A stretch of DNA of 64,000 nucleotides, from positions 27,820 through 91,819 of the forward strand of contig QHBN01000042.1 of NCBI GenBank assembly GCA_003176995.1, in the 5' to 3' direction. The position numbers and the translations under genes are program-made. Shown in pieces: positions 9,090-18,682 of the stretch. Under the pieces are notes generated by a model. It was given only the letters and a program-made list of their open reading frames with translations. It had not been told where the DNA came from and searched no databases. Positions within the stretch are counted from its first letter, which is position 1; the number at the start of each line of letters is the position of its first letter. Source of the DNA: Candidatus Nitrosopolaris wilkensis. Lineage in GTDB: Archaea > Thermoproteota > Nitrososphaeria > Nitrososphaerales > Nitrososphaeraceae.

Positions 9090-10331
9090 TTGGAACAGCA
9101 GGACAATAAGAACAGAGTTCGAGCTGAGGTGAAGTTTCCGCTCATACTGGTTCATACACCCTTTGGGTTGAACTTTTTTGAGAAGGTAGCAAACACAAAG
9201 GCAGCTAGGGTCTATGCTAAATTTAATATTTATCTCATGCCCATCATAACTGCACTAGCAATATTTCTCATCGTAGGGTCATTGATTGCGTTGTTTTCAA
9301 ACTCTACAGTGAGGGCTGGAGTGCGTGAAGTAGGTCCGCAGTCTAACTTGCTTATCCCAGGATTGAACCCATATCTACCGTGGACATATGGGTGGATCGC
9401 GCTGGTGGTCACGATTATAATACACGAGGCAGGCCATGGCATAGTCGCTAGGGTACACAAAATTAAAATTGAGTCGACAGGAATTGTCCTAATTCTAGGA
9501 TTCCCTATCGGGGCCTTTGTTAATATTGCACAAGAAGAATTATCAAGAACTCCATTAAAGCAAAAAAGCGCAATCTTAACTGCAGGTCCACTAAACAATA
9601 TGGTAATTGCCGTAGTATCTTTGGTTGCATTATTCTTTATAACCTCTACCCTTACTCCTATTTCAACCAATATTATACATCAATCTGGGGTTGTAGTTGT
9701 AGGAGTAGGAGACCACACTCTTGCGGATTCGATCGGGTTATCGAAAGGATCTGTGATCGAGACAGTAGCGGGGCAGAAAGTGCACAGCACAGATGATTTA
9801 GGAAAGTTTCTTAGGTCAAATCTGGGTAAAACCGTTAACATAACATGGAAAGACAAGGCTGGACATCAGATAATCCGGTCTGTCCCTATGCCGCAATTCG
9901 TAGAGGCAGGTCGGGGAATTTTGGGTATCACGATAACAGATGTAGCACCGGACCCGACCCAGGTATTAAGCAGATACAAGAATGCCTTCAGTTCCAATCC
10001 TATAGCACTATTGTTGCCTCCTACCATGGCACAAGGCTCGGTTCCCTATTCTGATCTGATGGCCCATGAATATCATTCAAGCGTGTTAGGGTCCGCTTTT
10101 CCCTTAGTTGCTAATATGCTGTTTTGGTTATGGTTTATCAATTTTAACGTAGGAATTTTCAACGCACTGCCAATAGGTCCGTTAGATGGAGGCCAATTTT
10201 ATAAGTCGCTAATTGAAAACAGAATAAGATCAAGGCCGAGCACATTGAAGAATGCCCCAACGCTGGTTACGTTAGTAATGACAGCGATAGTGGTAATGGC
10301 TGTGTTGCTTCCATGGTTGTGGCCGCATTAA
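9090..10331 (+). CDS. Site-2 protease family membrane metalloprotease (M50) with PDZ domain
   Basis: The 413-residue protein is an intramembrane zinc protease. The zinc site 'HEAGHG' (His112, Glu113, His116) is within a hydrophobic helix, and the third ligand motif 'ALPIGPLDGG' lies near residue 365 in a late transmembrane segment. Between them a PDZ-like domain ('GLSKGSVIETVAGQKVHST') is predicted outside the membrane. Such proteases cleave transmembrane anti-sigma or regulator proteins in bacteria; the archaeal substrate is unknown. At least five hydrophobic segments are visible. The gene stands alone with its own TATA box and a TTG start. Confidence 0.92.
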   Translation: MEQQDNKNRVRAEVKFPLILVHTPFGLNFFEKVANTKAARVYAKFNIYLMPIITALAIFLIVGSLIALFSNSTVRAGVREVGPQSNLLIPGLNPYLPWTYGWIALVVTIIIHEAGHGIVARVHKIKIESTGIVLILGFPIGAFVNIAQEELSRTPLKQKSAILTAGPLNNMVIAVVSLVALFFITSTLTPISTNIIHQSGVVVVGVGDHTLADSIGLSKGSVIETVAGQKVHSTDDLGKFLRSNLGKTVNITWKDKAGHQIIRSVPMPQFVEAGRGILGITITDVAPDPTQVLSRYKNAFSSNPIALLLPPTMAQGSVPYSDLMAHEYHSSVLGSAFPLVANMLFWLWFINFNVGIFNALPIGPLDGGQFYKSLIENRIRSRPSTLKNAPTLVTLVMTAIVVMAVLLPWLWPH

Positions 10332-10726
10332 GGTGCCAAAACCAGCCATATATATTCACAGGTCGGTAAAATTTTCTAGATGTGGCAGCTAAATTTTACT
10401 TAGGTACCCCTATTTCAGGGTTGGACCATACTCATAAAAAGGCCTACCAGCGGACTTGACAGAAGATAGGACCGACTCGCACAAATGAAGAAACAGAAAA
10501 ATATATTCCTACATTTTAGACTAGGAAAACAAGCGCAATAGCGGTAGTACCTCTTATTAGGATTTGCTCGTATCATTTCTCAGGTACCTGCAAATGCAAA
10601 GAATCATTGCAGGCTGATGCTTCGATATTGCATCGTCAGTCTGCAACTCTTAATTAGGGCTCTGCTAAAGTATCGCAATTACTGACAGGAAAAAGATAAT
10701 TCCAAGAACATTGTTGTAGTTATCTA
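10332..10726. other. Intergenic region, no gene seen
   Basis: About 395 bp without a convincing ORF. An imperfect inverted repeat (GCAGGCTGATGC and GCATCGTCAGTCTGC, near 10610-10650) could fold but is not perfect. Nothing else recognised. Confidence 0.4.
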
Positions 10727-11581
10727 GTGGTACACAACATACGAAACCCTCCCCTTACTAATTCGAATCCCATGATGCATACGGAGCAAATATTTTTTGA
10801 GCTTGGCAGCGAGCAGAGACTTTCGATTCTTTTCAAATTAACCGAACACGATTCTAAGCTTTCGAAACTATCTAAGGATCTGAATGTCACCATGCAAGAA
10901 GTCCATCGGAATCTCAGCAGACTAGTGGATGCAGGATTGATCGAGAAGGATTCAGCAGGAACATTTGCCTTAACAACGTTCGGAAACGCGATTATAACTC
11001 AAATTTCCACCTTTGGATTTCTTTCACGGAATAGAAGTTACTTTTCCGAACACATTTTCGGCGAAATTCCTATGAAGTTCATCCACAGGATCGGTGCGTT
11101 AGATAACTCCGAATATGTCAATGGCCTCGTCGCTGTTATTGAATTATGGAAACAGCTATACAATCGGTCGTCTGAATATATTTATGGAATGCTACCACAA
11201 ATCCCGTTAGATCTGATTGAAGCCATCATGCCAAAAATAAGGAATGAAAGTGTCAAATTTAATTATATATTACCGGAAAAAGCCATCGTACCTAAGAATA
11301 GAGCTGAGATTCTCAAAAATTCTGGCTATCAAGAATTGATGAGGAAAGGTGTGGTAGAGAGAAGAATGGTGGATAAAATACGAGTGGCTGTCGTTTTAAG
11401 CGAAAATCAGGCAACGGTAATGTTTCCAACCTTGAAACATGAGATAGACATGAATTCTATGTTCTATAGCAGTGGCTTGCAGATCGATAATGGTATATTC
11501 CATGAATGGTGTCTTGATTTCTTCAGATATAATTGGTATAATTCGATGTCTTTTGACGAGAGTAAGCTCATAGAAGTCTGA
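10727..11581 (+). CDS. Winged-helix transcriptional regulator, FilR1-like (DUF1724 type)
   Basis: The protein has an N-terminal ArsR-like winged helix ('GSEQRLSILFKLTEHDSKLSKLSKDL' with recognition helix 'MQEVHRNLSRLVDAGLIEKD') and a C-terminal domain of about 180 residues like the middle/sensor domain of archaeal FilR1-type regulators ('YSSGLQIDNGIFHEWCLDFFRYNW'). It therefore probably binds DNA and a small ligand; target and ligand are unknown. GTG 10727 is the longest start; ATG 10772 ('MMHTEQIFFELG') is equally possible and leaves the whole domain intact. No operon partner lies within 300 bp. Confidence 0.8.
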   Translation: MVHNIRNPPLTNSNPMMHTEQIFFELGSEQRLSILFKLTEHDSKLSKLSKDLNVTMQEVHRNLSRLVDAGLIEKDSAGTFALTTFGNAIITQISTFGFLSRNRSYFSEHIFGEIPMKFIHRIGALDNSEYVNGLVAVIELWKQLYNRSSEYIYGMLPQIPLDLIEAIMPKIRNESVKFNYILPEKAIVPKNRAEILKNSGYQELMRKGVVERRMVDKIRVAVVLSENQATVMFPTLKHEIDMNSMFYSSGLQIDNGIFHEWCLDFFRYNWYNSMSFDESKLIEV

Positions 11582-11967
11582 AGAATATTATTGGGCTCTG
11601 GCTTGCCTCAAACGCACCTTTCCCGGAATTGATAAGCAAAGCCACATTGACTTTTTCTTTGGATACAGTATCTGCTCGAGTATCTTGTATACCCACACTG
11701 AAGGAAATTTTTGCCTTGCAAAATTAATGGAATGTTTGGAATTCGTACAAGTTCTGTCAATGATTGCCTTAAATTGCTAACTCAAATTTACATAAACGAC
11801 CATTGATAAGTTTACAGAATCTCCTAAAAATATATTAATGGATGGCCTCTAATACAAAGTGGCTTATCATCGGTCTAAATGTTCACTATTTCCTGCCCTA
11901 TTTGATATGCAATCTTGTTGCTAAAGGTGAGGCAAAAAATACCGAAAAAGCTGGATAAATAAGAGAC
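11582..11967. other. Intergenic region upstream of fttA
   Basis: About 385 bp, AT-rich, no convincing ORF on either strand. A TATA-like AAAAATATATTAATG at 11825-11839 is more than 100 nt from the fttA GTG, so fttA may have a long leader or a different promoter. Confidence 0.4.
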
Positions 11968-14169
11968 GTGGGAGAAAGTCAAAAACTAAACAAAGCTCGT
12001 ATAGAGGAGCAAGAAAAGCTTGTCGATAAGCAGAGCGATGATGCTCCAACAAGAGATAAGGGTACTAACACTAACGGCTCTGACAACAACAGTAACAATA
12101 GGAAGCATAAGCATCAAGTACAGCCCATTATTCCAAAGAAGGACAAAGAAAATGAGAATCCATTCGCTGCAAAGTTGACTACAGACAGTGAGGGCGAGGT
12201 TGCAAAAACTATTTTACAATCAATTCCAACAGAATCACAGGTTACATTAGCTAAGTTCGAAGGTCCCAATATCGCACTATATACAAAAAATGCTAAATTC
12301 TCACTTACAGAACTGACCTACTACCTATCGTCTCTGTCTAAAAGTCTGAAAAAAAGATTTGTTATTCGTACTGACCCTTCTATCAGAATAGCAGAAGACG
12401 AAACCCGGAAAGCCGTTGTCAAATTACTGCCCAAAGACGTCTTAGTTTCTGCTGTCTTCTGCGATGATGCTACTGGCGAAGTCGTTTTAGAAGTCAACAA
12501 GCCAGAAGTTGTAAGCCCGGAATTAGTAGTGGAAATAGCTGTATCCACAGGCTGGGTAGCTCACACTAGACTCTCCCCACATATACCATCTGCCATACTC
12601 AATACTATTCATTCTACCCTAAAGAGCTCGGCTAAGGAACGGATTATATTCCTACAGGAATTAGGAAATAGGATTTTTAGGATCCCGCTTACAGAGGGAA
12701 ACAACGGTAGTTCGAACGGTAGTAGAAATAATCAACTGAACGCCGCCGCTGAATCATATAGTCGTGGTGGGCAGACTCCGTCATGGTCGATGAACAAAGA
12801 AGTCATACTGTTTTGCCTGGGAGGCGTTAAGCAGGTTGGAAGGTCCTGTTTTATAGTCGTAACTCCAGAAAGCAAGGTAATGTTGGACTGCGGCATTAAT
12901 CCAGGTGAAAGCCGTGGCTTAGATGCTTACCCAAGACTTGATTGGTTTAATTTTAGCTTAAATGATCTTGATGCAGTAGTTATTAGCCACGCGCATATAG
13001 ATCATCAGGGGTTCTTGCCTAGTTTATACAAATACGGATACAGTGGTCCTATTTACTGTACTGAGCCCACGTTACCTTTGATGACTCTTCTTCAAATGGA
13101 TTCTATAAAAATTTCGAAAAGTAATGGGACATACTTGACATACGAAGGTAGGGACGTTAATGAGGCGATCAAACACTGTATAACGCTGCCATATGGAAAA
13201 CCGACTGATATATCTCCGGATATTACAATCACATTGAACAATGCAGGCCACATAATGGGCAGCGCAACTATACACCTCAATATCTCTGGTGCGCATAACA
13301 TCCTTTACTCCGGCGACTACAAATATGCAAAGACTCAGCTGCTGGACAGCGCATTGTCTATATATCCAAGAGTTGAAACCTTGATTACAGAGAGTACCTA
13401 TGGCAGCAGCACTGACTTGATGCCTGATCAGTCAGTTGTTTATGCAACCTTTGCACACAGCATTAATAAAACATTGACGGAAGGTGGGAAAGTCCTAATT
13501 CCCGTTCCAGCGGTCGGTAGGGCACAGGAAATTATGTTAGTGATAGATAAGGAAATGCGAGAAGGTCGGCTGATAGAATCTCCCATATATATTGAAGGTA
13601 TGATTTCTGAAGCGAGTGCCATACATATGTCATATGCTCATTACCTTGGATTTGACGTGCGCAGATCGGTTTCTCAAGGTATTAATCCATTCGAATCGGA
13701 ATATTTCACTCAGGTAAATGGGCTAAGTAGAAGAGACGAACTTTTAAATGATGAGAGCCCTGCAATTATAATGGCGACCTCAGGAATGCTTGAAGGTGGT
13801 CCTTCGGTAGAATACTTCAAAGAAATAGCTCCATCGCCAAAAAATAAGATTGTCTTCGTGTCTTACCAAATTAATGGGACGCTTGGAAGAAGAGTCATTG
13901 ACGGCACTATGACAGAGGTAGGTATGTTAGACAAGAGTGGCAAGGTTAAAGTGGTGCCAGTAAGATGCCAAACTCACAAGATTGATGGCTTCAGCGGCCA
14001 TAGCGATTTTAATCAGATTCTAAACTTTGTGTCGAGAATAAAACCAAAGCGCGTACTTGTTAATCATGGTGAAAAGTCTAAGTCTGAAAACATTGCCAGT
14101 GCTGTATATCATAGACTAAAAATCCGGTCAAGTGTTCCGGACAATAGGGAAATTATCAAATTAAGATAA
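11968..14169 (+). CDS. fttA: KH-domain beta-CASP ribonuclease / transcription termination factor FttA (aCPSF1)
   Basis: FttA/aCPSF1 is the archaeal CPSF73-like endonuclease and exonuclease that cuts nascent RNA and terminates transcription. After KH-type RNA-binding regions (about residues 70-235) comes a metallo-beta-lactamase core with 'ISHAHIDHQG' (HxHxDH), 'NAGHIMGSA' and 'YSGDYKYAKT', interrupted by the beta-CASP domain ('ESTYGSS', 'PVPAVGRAQE', 'ATSGMLEGGP'), and ends with 'GFSGHSDFNQI' and 'VNHGEKSKSE'. The 733-residue length exceeds my expectation for the family by an N-terminal polar, Asn/Lys-rich extension of about 65 residues and an Asn/Ser-rich linker before the nuclease core. GTG is the start. 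Confidence 0.95.
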   Translation: MGESQKLNKARIEEQEKLVDKQSDDAPTRDKGTNTNGSDNNSNNRKHKHQVQPIIPKKDKENENPFAAKLTTDSEGEVAKTILQSIPTESQVTLAKFEGPNIALYTKNAKFSLTELTYYLSSLSKSLKKRFVIRTDPSIRIAEDETRKAVVKLLPKDVLVSAVFCDDATGEVVLEVNKPEVVSPELVVEIAVSTGWVAHTRLSPHIPSAILNTIHSTLKSSAKERIIFLQELGNRIFRIPLTEGNNGSSNGSRNNQLNAAAESYSRGGQTPSWSMNKEVILFCLGGVKQVGRSCFIVVTPESKVMLDCGINPGESRGLDAYPRLDWFNFSLNDLDAVVISHAHIDHQGFLPSLYKYGYSGPIYCTEPTLPLMTLLQMDSIKISKSNGTYLTYEGRDVNEAIKHCITLPYGKPTDISPDITITLNNAGHIMGSATIHLNISGAHNILYSGDYKYAKTQLLDSALSIYPRVETLITESTYGSSTDLMPDQSVVYATFAHSINKTLTEGGKVLIPVPAVGRAQEIMLVIDKEMREGRLIESPIYIEGMISEASAIHMSYAHYLGFDVRRSVSQGINPFESEYFTQVNGLSRRDELLNDESPAIIMATSGMLEGGPSVEYFKEIAPSPKNKIVFVSYQINGTLGRRVIDGTMTEVGMLDKSGKVKVVPVRCQTHKIDGFSGHSDFNQILNFVSRIKPKRVLVNHGEKSKSENIASAVYHRLKIRSSVPDNREIIKLR

Positions 14170-14233
14170 ACCATGTATTTGTATACACACCTTTTTAGCC
14201 ATGTATCACGAGTTATAAGGTTAGATTAACGAA

Positions 14234-14380
14234 TTGGCAATAAGATATAGATGCGTTAGCTGCAACATCGTGCTGAGCGGTGAAGGAGCTTCCAGACATT
14301 ACCTTGCTAACCCAACTCATAAACTCGAGAAACTTCCCCCACCACTAAAGCCTGTAAAAAATACGGACGTAACTCGATAG
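14234..14380 (+). CDS. 48-residue zinc-finger-like small protein
   Basis: This ORF is below the track cutoff. From TTG 14234 it reads 'MAIRYRCVSCNIVLSGEGAS' and then 'RHYLANPTHKLEKLPPPLKP'. The C-x2-C pair followed by two histidines (RHYLANPTHK) gives a CCHH zinc-binding layout, and the spacing is like that of small archaeal zinc-finger proteins. It lies 64 bp after fttA and converges with the UPF0147 gene, ending 6 bp from it. No function is known; nucleic-acid or protein binding is a guess. The conserved-looking ligand pattern, rather than length, supports it as a gene. Confidence 0.6.
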   Translation: MAIRYRCVSCNIVLSGEGASRHYLANPTHKLEKLPPPLKPVKNTDVTR

Positions 14381-14386
14381 TTTGGT

Positions 14387-14689
14387 TTATTCTCTTATAC
14401 TCTCCAGGGTCGAGACTACTTGCCAAAGCATAGTCCTAATGTGTGATTGCATTTGGGGATTTTGGGTAACAGTGTCTAACGTGCTAATGGCATTTGCAGC
14501 TCGGACAGACACGGTTCCACTCTTTTCATCTTTTAACGCAAAGTATACCTCTTTTATCATATTCCGGATGTTCCTCTGAATATTGATATTCTTGGATATG
14601 GTATCTAATGTGGCTATTGCATTTGACAAACGCTCCTCGTTTTCTTTCCGTTTTAATTCTTTCTTTGTTGTCGTAATATCTCTATACAC
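14387..14689 (-). CDS. UPF0147 family protein
   Basis: The 100-residue all-helical protein carries two copies of the UPF0147 pattern: 'NAIATLDTISKNINIQRNIR' and 'NAISTLDTVTQNPQMQSHIR', each with the L-D-x-[IV]...R-x-IR core, plus 'VSVRAANAIS'. The family is widespread in archaea and uncharacterised; two HEAT-like helical hairpins are the likely fold. The first 20 residues are charged and probably flexible. Confidence 0.85.
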   Translation of the reverse strand: MYRDITTTKKELKRKENEERLSNAIATLDTISKNINIQRNIRNMIKEVYFALKDEKSGTVSVRAANAISTLDTVTQNPQMQSHIRTMLWQVVSTLESIRE

Positions 14690-15211
14690 CCTTTAACCAA
14701 AGACTGTTTTCTAGTTTATAACTCGTAGCTTTTGAATCTTTTTGTCGTTTGCTAGTCCTCATTTACTCCGGGTGAAGGACACCCATTTACTCCGGGCAGC
14801 CATGAAGTGTTGCTTTAGCTGCGTTAATCATAATCCAACAAACTAGATTGAATCAAAGTTGTTCACAACTAGACAGAACGAATCGAACATGGAGGATAAA
14901 AAGAAAATCATAAGTAGATAGATAAAGCATTTGAATGTGTCCAAGGGGCTTTTTTTGTAGCAAAACCAAAAAAATACCCAAATTGAATTCGCATTTGTGA
15001 TCATAATCTGGTTTTTGACGTATTTACATAAATCTATTTAGTCTAATATGTAAAGTTGACCGTGCACCCACATATCCAACATCGGTCTACTCACCTCGTC
15101 CAATATATTACACTATTGTCATCCCTTTTCCTGCAGACTTTGACTAGGCTTTATTTTTTTAGAAATTAGATTCTTATAGCGCATAGTTGGTCCAGTATTA
15201 TTACGAACGCA
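14690..15211. other. Intergenic region with a 13-bp direct repeat
   Basis: About 520 bp without a convincing gene. It contains two copies of CATTTACTCCGGG (14760-14772 and 14784-14796), 24 bp apart, with a small GGGTG/CACCC stem between them. The rest is AT-rich. The 61-codon minus-strand track ORF at 15119 has no recognisable features. Confidence 0.45.
14760..14796. repeat. Two 13-bp direct repeats with an intervening stem
   Basis: CATTTACTCCGGG occurs twice, 24 bp apart, about 70 bp upstream of the UPF0147 start. GGGTG and CACCC at the inner edges are complementary. Paired half-sites like this can bind a regulator dimer, but no factor can be named. Confidence 0.5.
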
Positions 15212-15397
15212 TTGGGCGAACAAGGGGATCTGATCCGTTGTAATATTTGTGAGATGAGAATAAATGTGGTTTCTATTGCAAAGCATACGCATGCCGCTTA
15301 TCATGAATTGCGGAAATTGGATTTGGAAAAAGAGGTTAATAGGGTAAGGACGACTGATTGTTATGAAAACAATAGGTCGGTTGTTTCCATGTGGTAG
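15212..15397 (+). CDS. Small C2H2 zinc-finger protein
   Basis: This 61-residue protein reads 'IRCNICEMRINVVSIAKHTH' followed by 'AAYHELRKLDLEKEV'. A C-x2-C pair is followed by histidines at KHTH and YH in classical C2H2 finger spacing, with a charged helical tail. Small C2H2 proteins of this size are frequent in Nitrososphaerota and some archaeal relatives bind DNA. The start is TTG 15212. It converges with the TauE-type transporter gene. Confidence 0.65.
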   Translation: MGEQGDLIRCNICEMRINVVSIAKHTHAAYHELRKLDLEKEVNRVRTTDCYENNRSVVSMW

Positions 15398-15450
15398 ACA
15401 CTGATCCCTGTTTCACTCAGACAACCTTGTCAAGTGGACGCTGAGGTGAT

Positions 15451-16239
15451 TTATATCTGACCTATAAAATCAGAAATAAATTTTACGGCCACAGCTATAA
15501 GTGATATTGAAAGTAGCTTTCGTAGTAGACTCTCTTTTACTCTATCTGAGATTTTTGCACCGATCTGTCCTCCCACAAACGCGCCTGCGGACAAAGATGC
15601 AGCATGAAAATAATCAGGATGTCCTAGAACCGCGTGGGTAACTGTGCCAACGAAGGAGGTTATCAAGAGTGCAATCTGTGAAGTTGGACTCGCGGTGGTT
15701 AACCTCATGCCCAAGACAAGAACTAGGAGCGGAACAAAGATTATCCCTCCTCCTACTCCAAAGAGGCTAGAGATTACCCCTGCGCCCAATGCTCCAGAAT
15801 AGAACAACGGACGGAGGAGGATCGACTTCCTATTATTCCCAGTTGGTCCATTTTGTCTTTCTTTTGTGAAGGAACTATTGTAAGCAATATATATTCCTGC
15901 AAACATCAGAAGTATTCCAAAGTATATCTTGAAGGGCTCTATAGCTATAACGCTTGAAATAAATGCCCCAGATATGGCGCCCGGAATTGCTACAGCCGCC
16001 ATTTTCAGCCCAACGTGATAATGTATTTTTTTTTGCTTGGCATAGCTTATTGTCGAAGATGCGCTGGTAAACGTTACTGCAAAAAGACTCGTGCTAGAAA
16101 TCTGAGCAGGAGCAAATCCCATAAAGGTTAGAGCTGGCGTCATTATTAATCCGCCCCCTAGTCCGATCATGGATCCCAAGGTACCTGCCCCCAGGCCAAC
16201 AATGATTAAAAGTGCAGACACAGCAAAGGGGTCAAGCAA
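15451..16239 (-). CDS. TauE/SafE family membrane transporter
   Basis: A 262-residue integral membrane protein with about eight hydrophobic segments in two similar halves. Each half begins with the TauE/SafE glycine motif: 'LGAGTLGSMIGLGGGLIMTP' near the N-terminus and 'LGAGVISSLFGVGGGIIFVP' in the second half. The family exports or imports small organic sulfonates, sulfite or other anions; the substrate is not readable. It stands alone, convergent with a small zinc-finger gene. Confidence 0.9.
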   Translation of the reverse strand: MLDPFAVSALLIIVGLGAGTLGSMIGLGGGLIMTPALTFMGFAPAQISSTSLFAVTFTSASSTISYAKQKKIHYHVGLKMAAVAIPGAISGAFISSVIAIEPFKIYFGILLMFAGIYIAYNSSFTKERQNGPTGNNRKSILLRPLFYSGALGAGVISSLFGVGGGIIFVPLLVLVLGMRLTTASPTSQIALLITSFVGTVTHAVLGHPDYFHAASLSAGAFVGGQIGAKISDRVKESLLRKLLSISLIAVAVKFISDFIGQI

Positions 16240-16771
16240 AGGTGGACACGTATCCTCTCTTCCTGTAGTTTTAATACGAATAAATCATTTTCTATTTGTT
16301 TGGAAACCAAACCAATGCTATCATCTTTATTTAGTTCGTCATTTGTGACTAAGTTAACTAGTATTCGTCATATTGGGAGTTAATTATTATTAGCAGATTT
16401 TTTTCAAATGGTTAGCACAAAATAGGCACATCCTGAAATAAGTAACAACTATTTGAAATCAGAGGTGTTGATGGTACTTGCAGCAGCTCCAATAGCAGTA
16501 ATTTATTCTTGAAGGATTCAATTGGTTCACCCAATTAAGCAGTGAACGAGCACTCCTTTCAGGTCAAATATTCCAGAACTAAGAAGGAATGGTTTTATTC
16601 TAACAAAAATCGTATATTTAGTCGGTAATCGTTACAGTTCTTAGTTCTCTATACTGATTTTCTCGAAGGAAACTTACTTCAAGTAACGAATTTTTCGTAT
16701 CTGCACAACTTGCCGCTAAAAGATAATCGTCGAATTTAAACATATTAAACCCAATTTAACATCCACTTTGG
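16240..16771. other. Intergenic region between the transporter and hom
   Basis: About 530 bp between divergent genes. It includes a small inverted repeat AATTGG-ttcac-CCAATT near 16525, and a TATA-like AATTTAAACATATTAAAC about 25-40 nt before the hom ATG. No convincing ORF was seen. Confidence 0.45.
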
Positions 16772-17797
16772 ATGCGTTTAGTTGTAATTGGCTTCGGAGT
16801 CGTCGGTCAGAGTTTCGCAAAATTATTGATATCTCGTTCCGCCGATCTGTATAGGCTATACGGAGTTAACCCACGTATTGTGGCCTGCATCGACAGTTGT
16901 GGCTACGCGGTTTCCGCAACGGGACTTGATCTTCAGCGGTTACTTAACGCAAAGAAACTGTCAGGTACAGTCGGTGCATACGATAAAGAAAATCGCAAGT
17001 TCGATCCCCTTCGCCTCATTGAGAAGGTGGATGCGGAAATGCTACTAGAATTAACCCCTACTAATCTCGATAACGGTGAACCGGGTATTTCTAACATCAT
17101 AGCAGCGATGAAATCAGGAAAACATGTCATCACGGTAAATAAAGGGCCTCTTGCCTTGGCATTTCCTTCACTATTGGAGCTTGCGAATTATAATAACATT
17201 AAGCTTCGTTTTAGTGGGACGGTAGGGGGTGGGACGCCAATATTAGAATTTGCAAAGCGATGTCTTAAAGGAGACAGCATAATGTCTTTCCAAGGAATTC
17301 TCAATGGAACCACAAACTATATCCTTAGCAAGATGGAGGAGGGACTTACCTTTGAAGACGCCCTCAACGACGCCAAATACAAAGGGTATGCCGAGGCAGT
17401 CCCTTTCCTTGACGTTGATGGTTTCGACGCAGCTGCCAAACTTGTAATCATGGCGAATTGGATAATGGGAATGAAAGTTACTATTAAAGATGTAAACAGA
17501 CGTGGTATCAGCGGAGTCAGCCTAGCAGATGTTCGACGAGCTCATAAAAGGGGAAATGCGATAAAACTAATTGCAACATGTGACGATAAACAACTGGATG
17601 TGAAGCCGACCGAACTATCAAATGTGGATCCAATTTGCGTGAACGGAACCCTAAATGCGGTGACGTTTTCGTCTGAGCAATCAGGTGAACATACTATAAT
17701 TGGTCAAGGCGCAGGGGGCATTCCAACTGCAAGCGCGGTTCTTCGAGACCTAATAGACATTCGAAATACTATTTTTGAACAACGAGAGAATTTGTGA
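16772..17797 (+). CDS. hom: Homoserine dehydrogenase
   Basis: This 341-residue enzyme reduces aspartate semialdehyde to homoserine for threonine and methionine synthesis. The N-terminal Rossmann motif is 'VVIGFGVVGQSFAKLL', followed by the catalytic domain signature 'GVMNGTTNYILSKM' seen here as 'GILNGTTNYILSKMEEGLTF' and 'AEAVPFLDVDGFDAAAKLVI'. There is no C-terminal ACT domain, so feedback control by threonine through ACT is unlikely. It is a single gene with a TATA-like element just upstream. Confidence 0.95.
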   Translation: MRLVVIGFGVVGQSFAKLLISRSADLYRLYGVNPRIVACIDSCGYAVSATGLDLQRLLNAKKLSGTVGAYDKENRKFDPLRLIEKVDAEMLLELTPTNLDNGEPGISNIIAAMKSGKHVITVNKGPLALAFPSLLELANYNNIKLRFSGTVGGGTPILEFAKRCLKGDSIMSFQGILNGTTNYILSKMEEGLTFEDALNDAKYKGYAEAVPFLDVDGFDAAAKLVIMANWIMGMKVTIKDVNRRGISGVSLADVRRAHKRGNAIKLIATCDDKQLDVKPTELSNVDPICVNGTLNAVTFSSEQSGEHTIIGQGAGGIPTASAVLRDLIDIRNTIFEQRENL

Positions 17798-18028
17798 ACA
17801 GAAAAGAGAAAAAAACAGACTTTCAGCACCAGTGCGACTCTAATAAGACTAAATGAAGCCTACTGAACAATGAATTTGGACTAAACTAATCAACTATCTT
17901 CTTGCTTGCTTATGTCTATCATGCAGATAATGATTCTAATGATAATGCTCTTCACCCATTCATGCATACAACAGAAAATTTTTGCTTTGTCAAAAGGGTT
18001 AATAGCCTGATAAGGTGTTTCTAAATAA

Positions 18029-18682
18029 GTGTATAGTGGGGAATTGGAAGTACAGGCCAAGCGGAAAGCATTGGCTGTTTTGCAAGATGAATTTAGTAGG
18101 ATTTTAAATTCGGCAAGGGAATTGTCTGCTCTCACTACCTCACTTGTCAGGGGAGACGTTAAGGATATACAGGCATCATTGGAAAGGATGAGAACTGCCG
18201 AAGAAGAAGTAGAGAATCTCCGCCGCAAAATTACCCGAGAAGTTGCAGAAATCGGAAGCCTGATGGTTTACAGAGAGGACGTATTGAGAGCCGCTTATCT
18301 TATGGACGATATCGCAGGTTACATCAGCGGAGTATCGTTTAGACTTGCCAATATGAAGTTAACATCTCTAAAGAAAGGAAAGTTTGATGAAGATTTAGAG
18401 CAGCTAATTGGAATGGTCGTTGACGCGATTTTTAAATTGAACGAAATGGCTAGGGCACTCAGTATCAATCCAGGAAGTACGATTGAGCTTGCACAAGATG
18501 TTGAAAAATTGGAACGAAAAGTTGATGCAAGGTACAGGGCCGTCATCATAAAGGCGCTCAGCGAAATCTCCGTTACTAAGGATTTACTTCTCTTAAAAGA
18601 TGCGATCGAAGGGATTGAAGGTATGGCTGATAAATGCCAAGAGACCTCTGATTCGCTTACTATATTGGCACTGAGTATGTAA
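18029..18682 (+). CDS. DUF47 / PhoU-like helical protein
   Basis: A 217-residue, almost wholly helical protein of the DUF47 family, relatives of PhoU. The pattern 'MRTAEEEVENLRRKITREVA' followed by 'YREDVLRAAYLMDDIAGYIS' matches the E/D-rich metal-binding helices of PhoU-like bundles (E-x3-D and D-x3-D types). Such proteins often sit beside phosphate transporters, but none is nearby; instead the stop overlaps the start of endA by one base (TAATG). The GTG start at 18029 is the only plausible one. Role in phosphate control is by family only. Confidence 0.8.
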   Translation: MYSGELEVQAKRKALAVLQDEFSRILNSARELSALTTSLVRGDVKDIQASLERMRTAEEEVENLRRKITREVAEIGSLMVYREDVLRAAYLMDDIAGYISGVSFRLANMKLTSLKKGKFDEDLEQLIGMVVDAIFKLNEMARALSINPGSTIELAQDVEKLERKVDARYRAVIIKALSEISVTKDLLLLKDAIEGIEGMADKCQETSDSLTILALSM

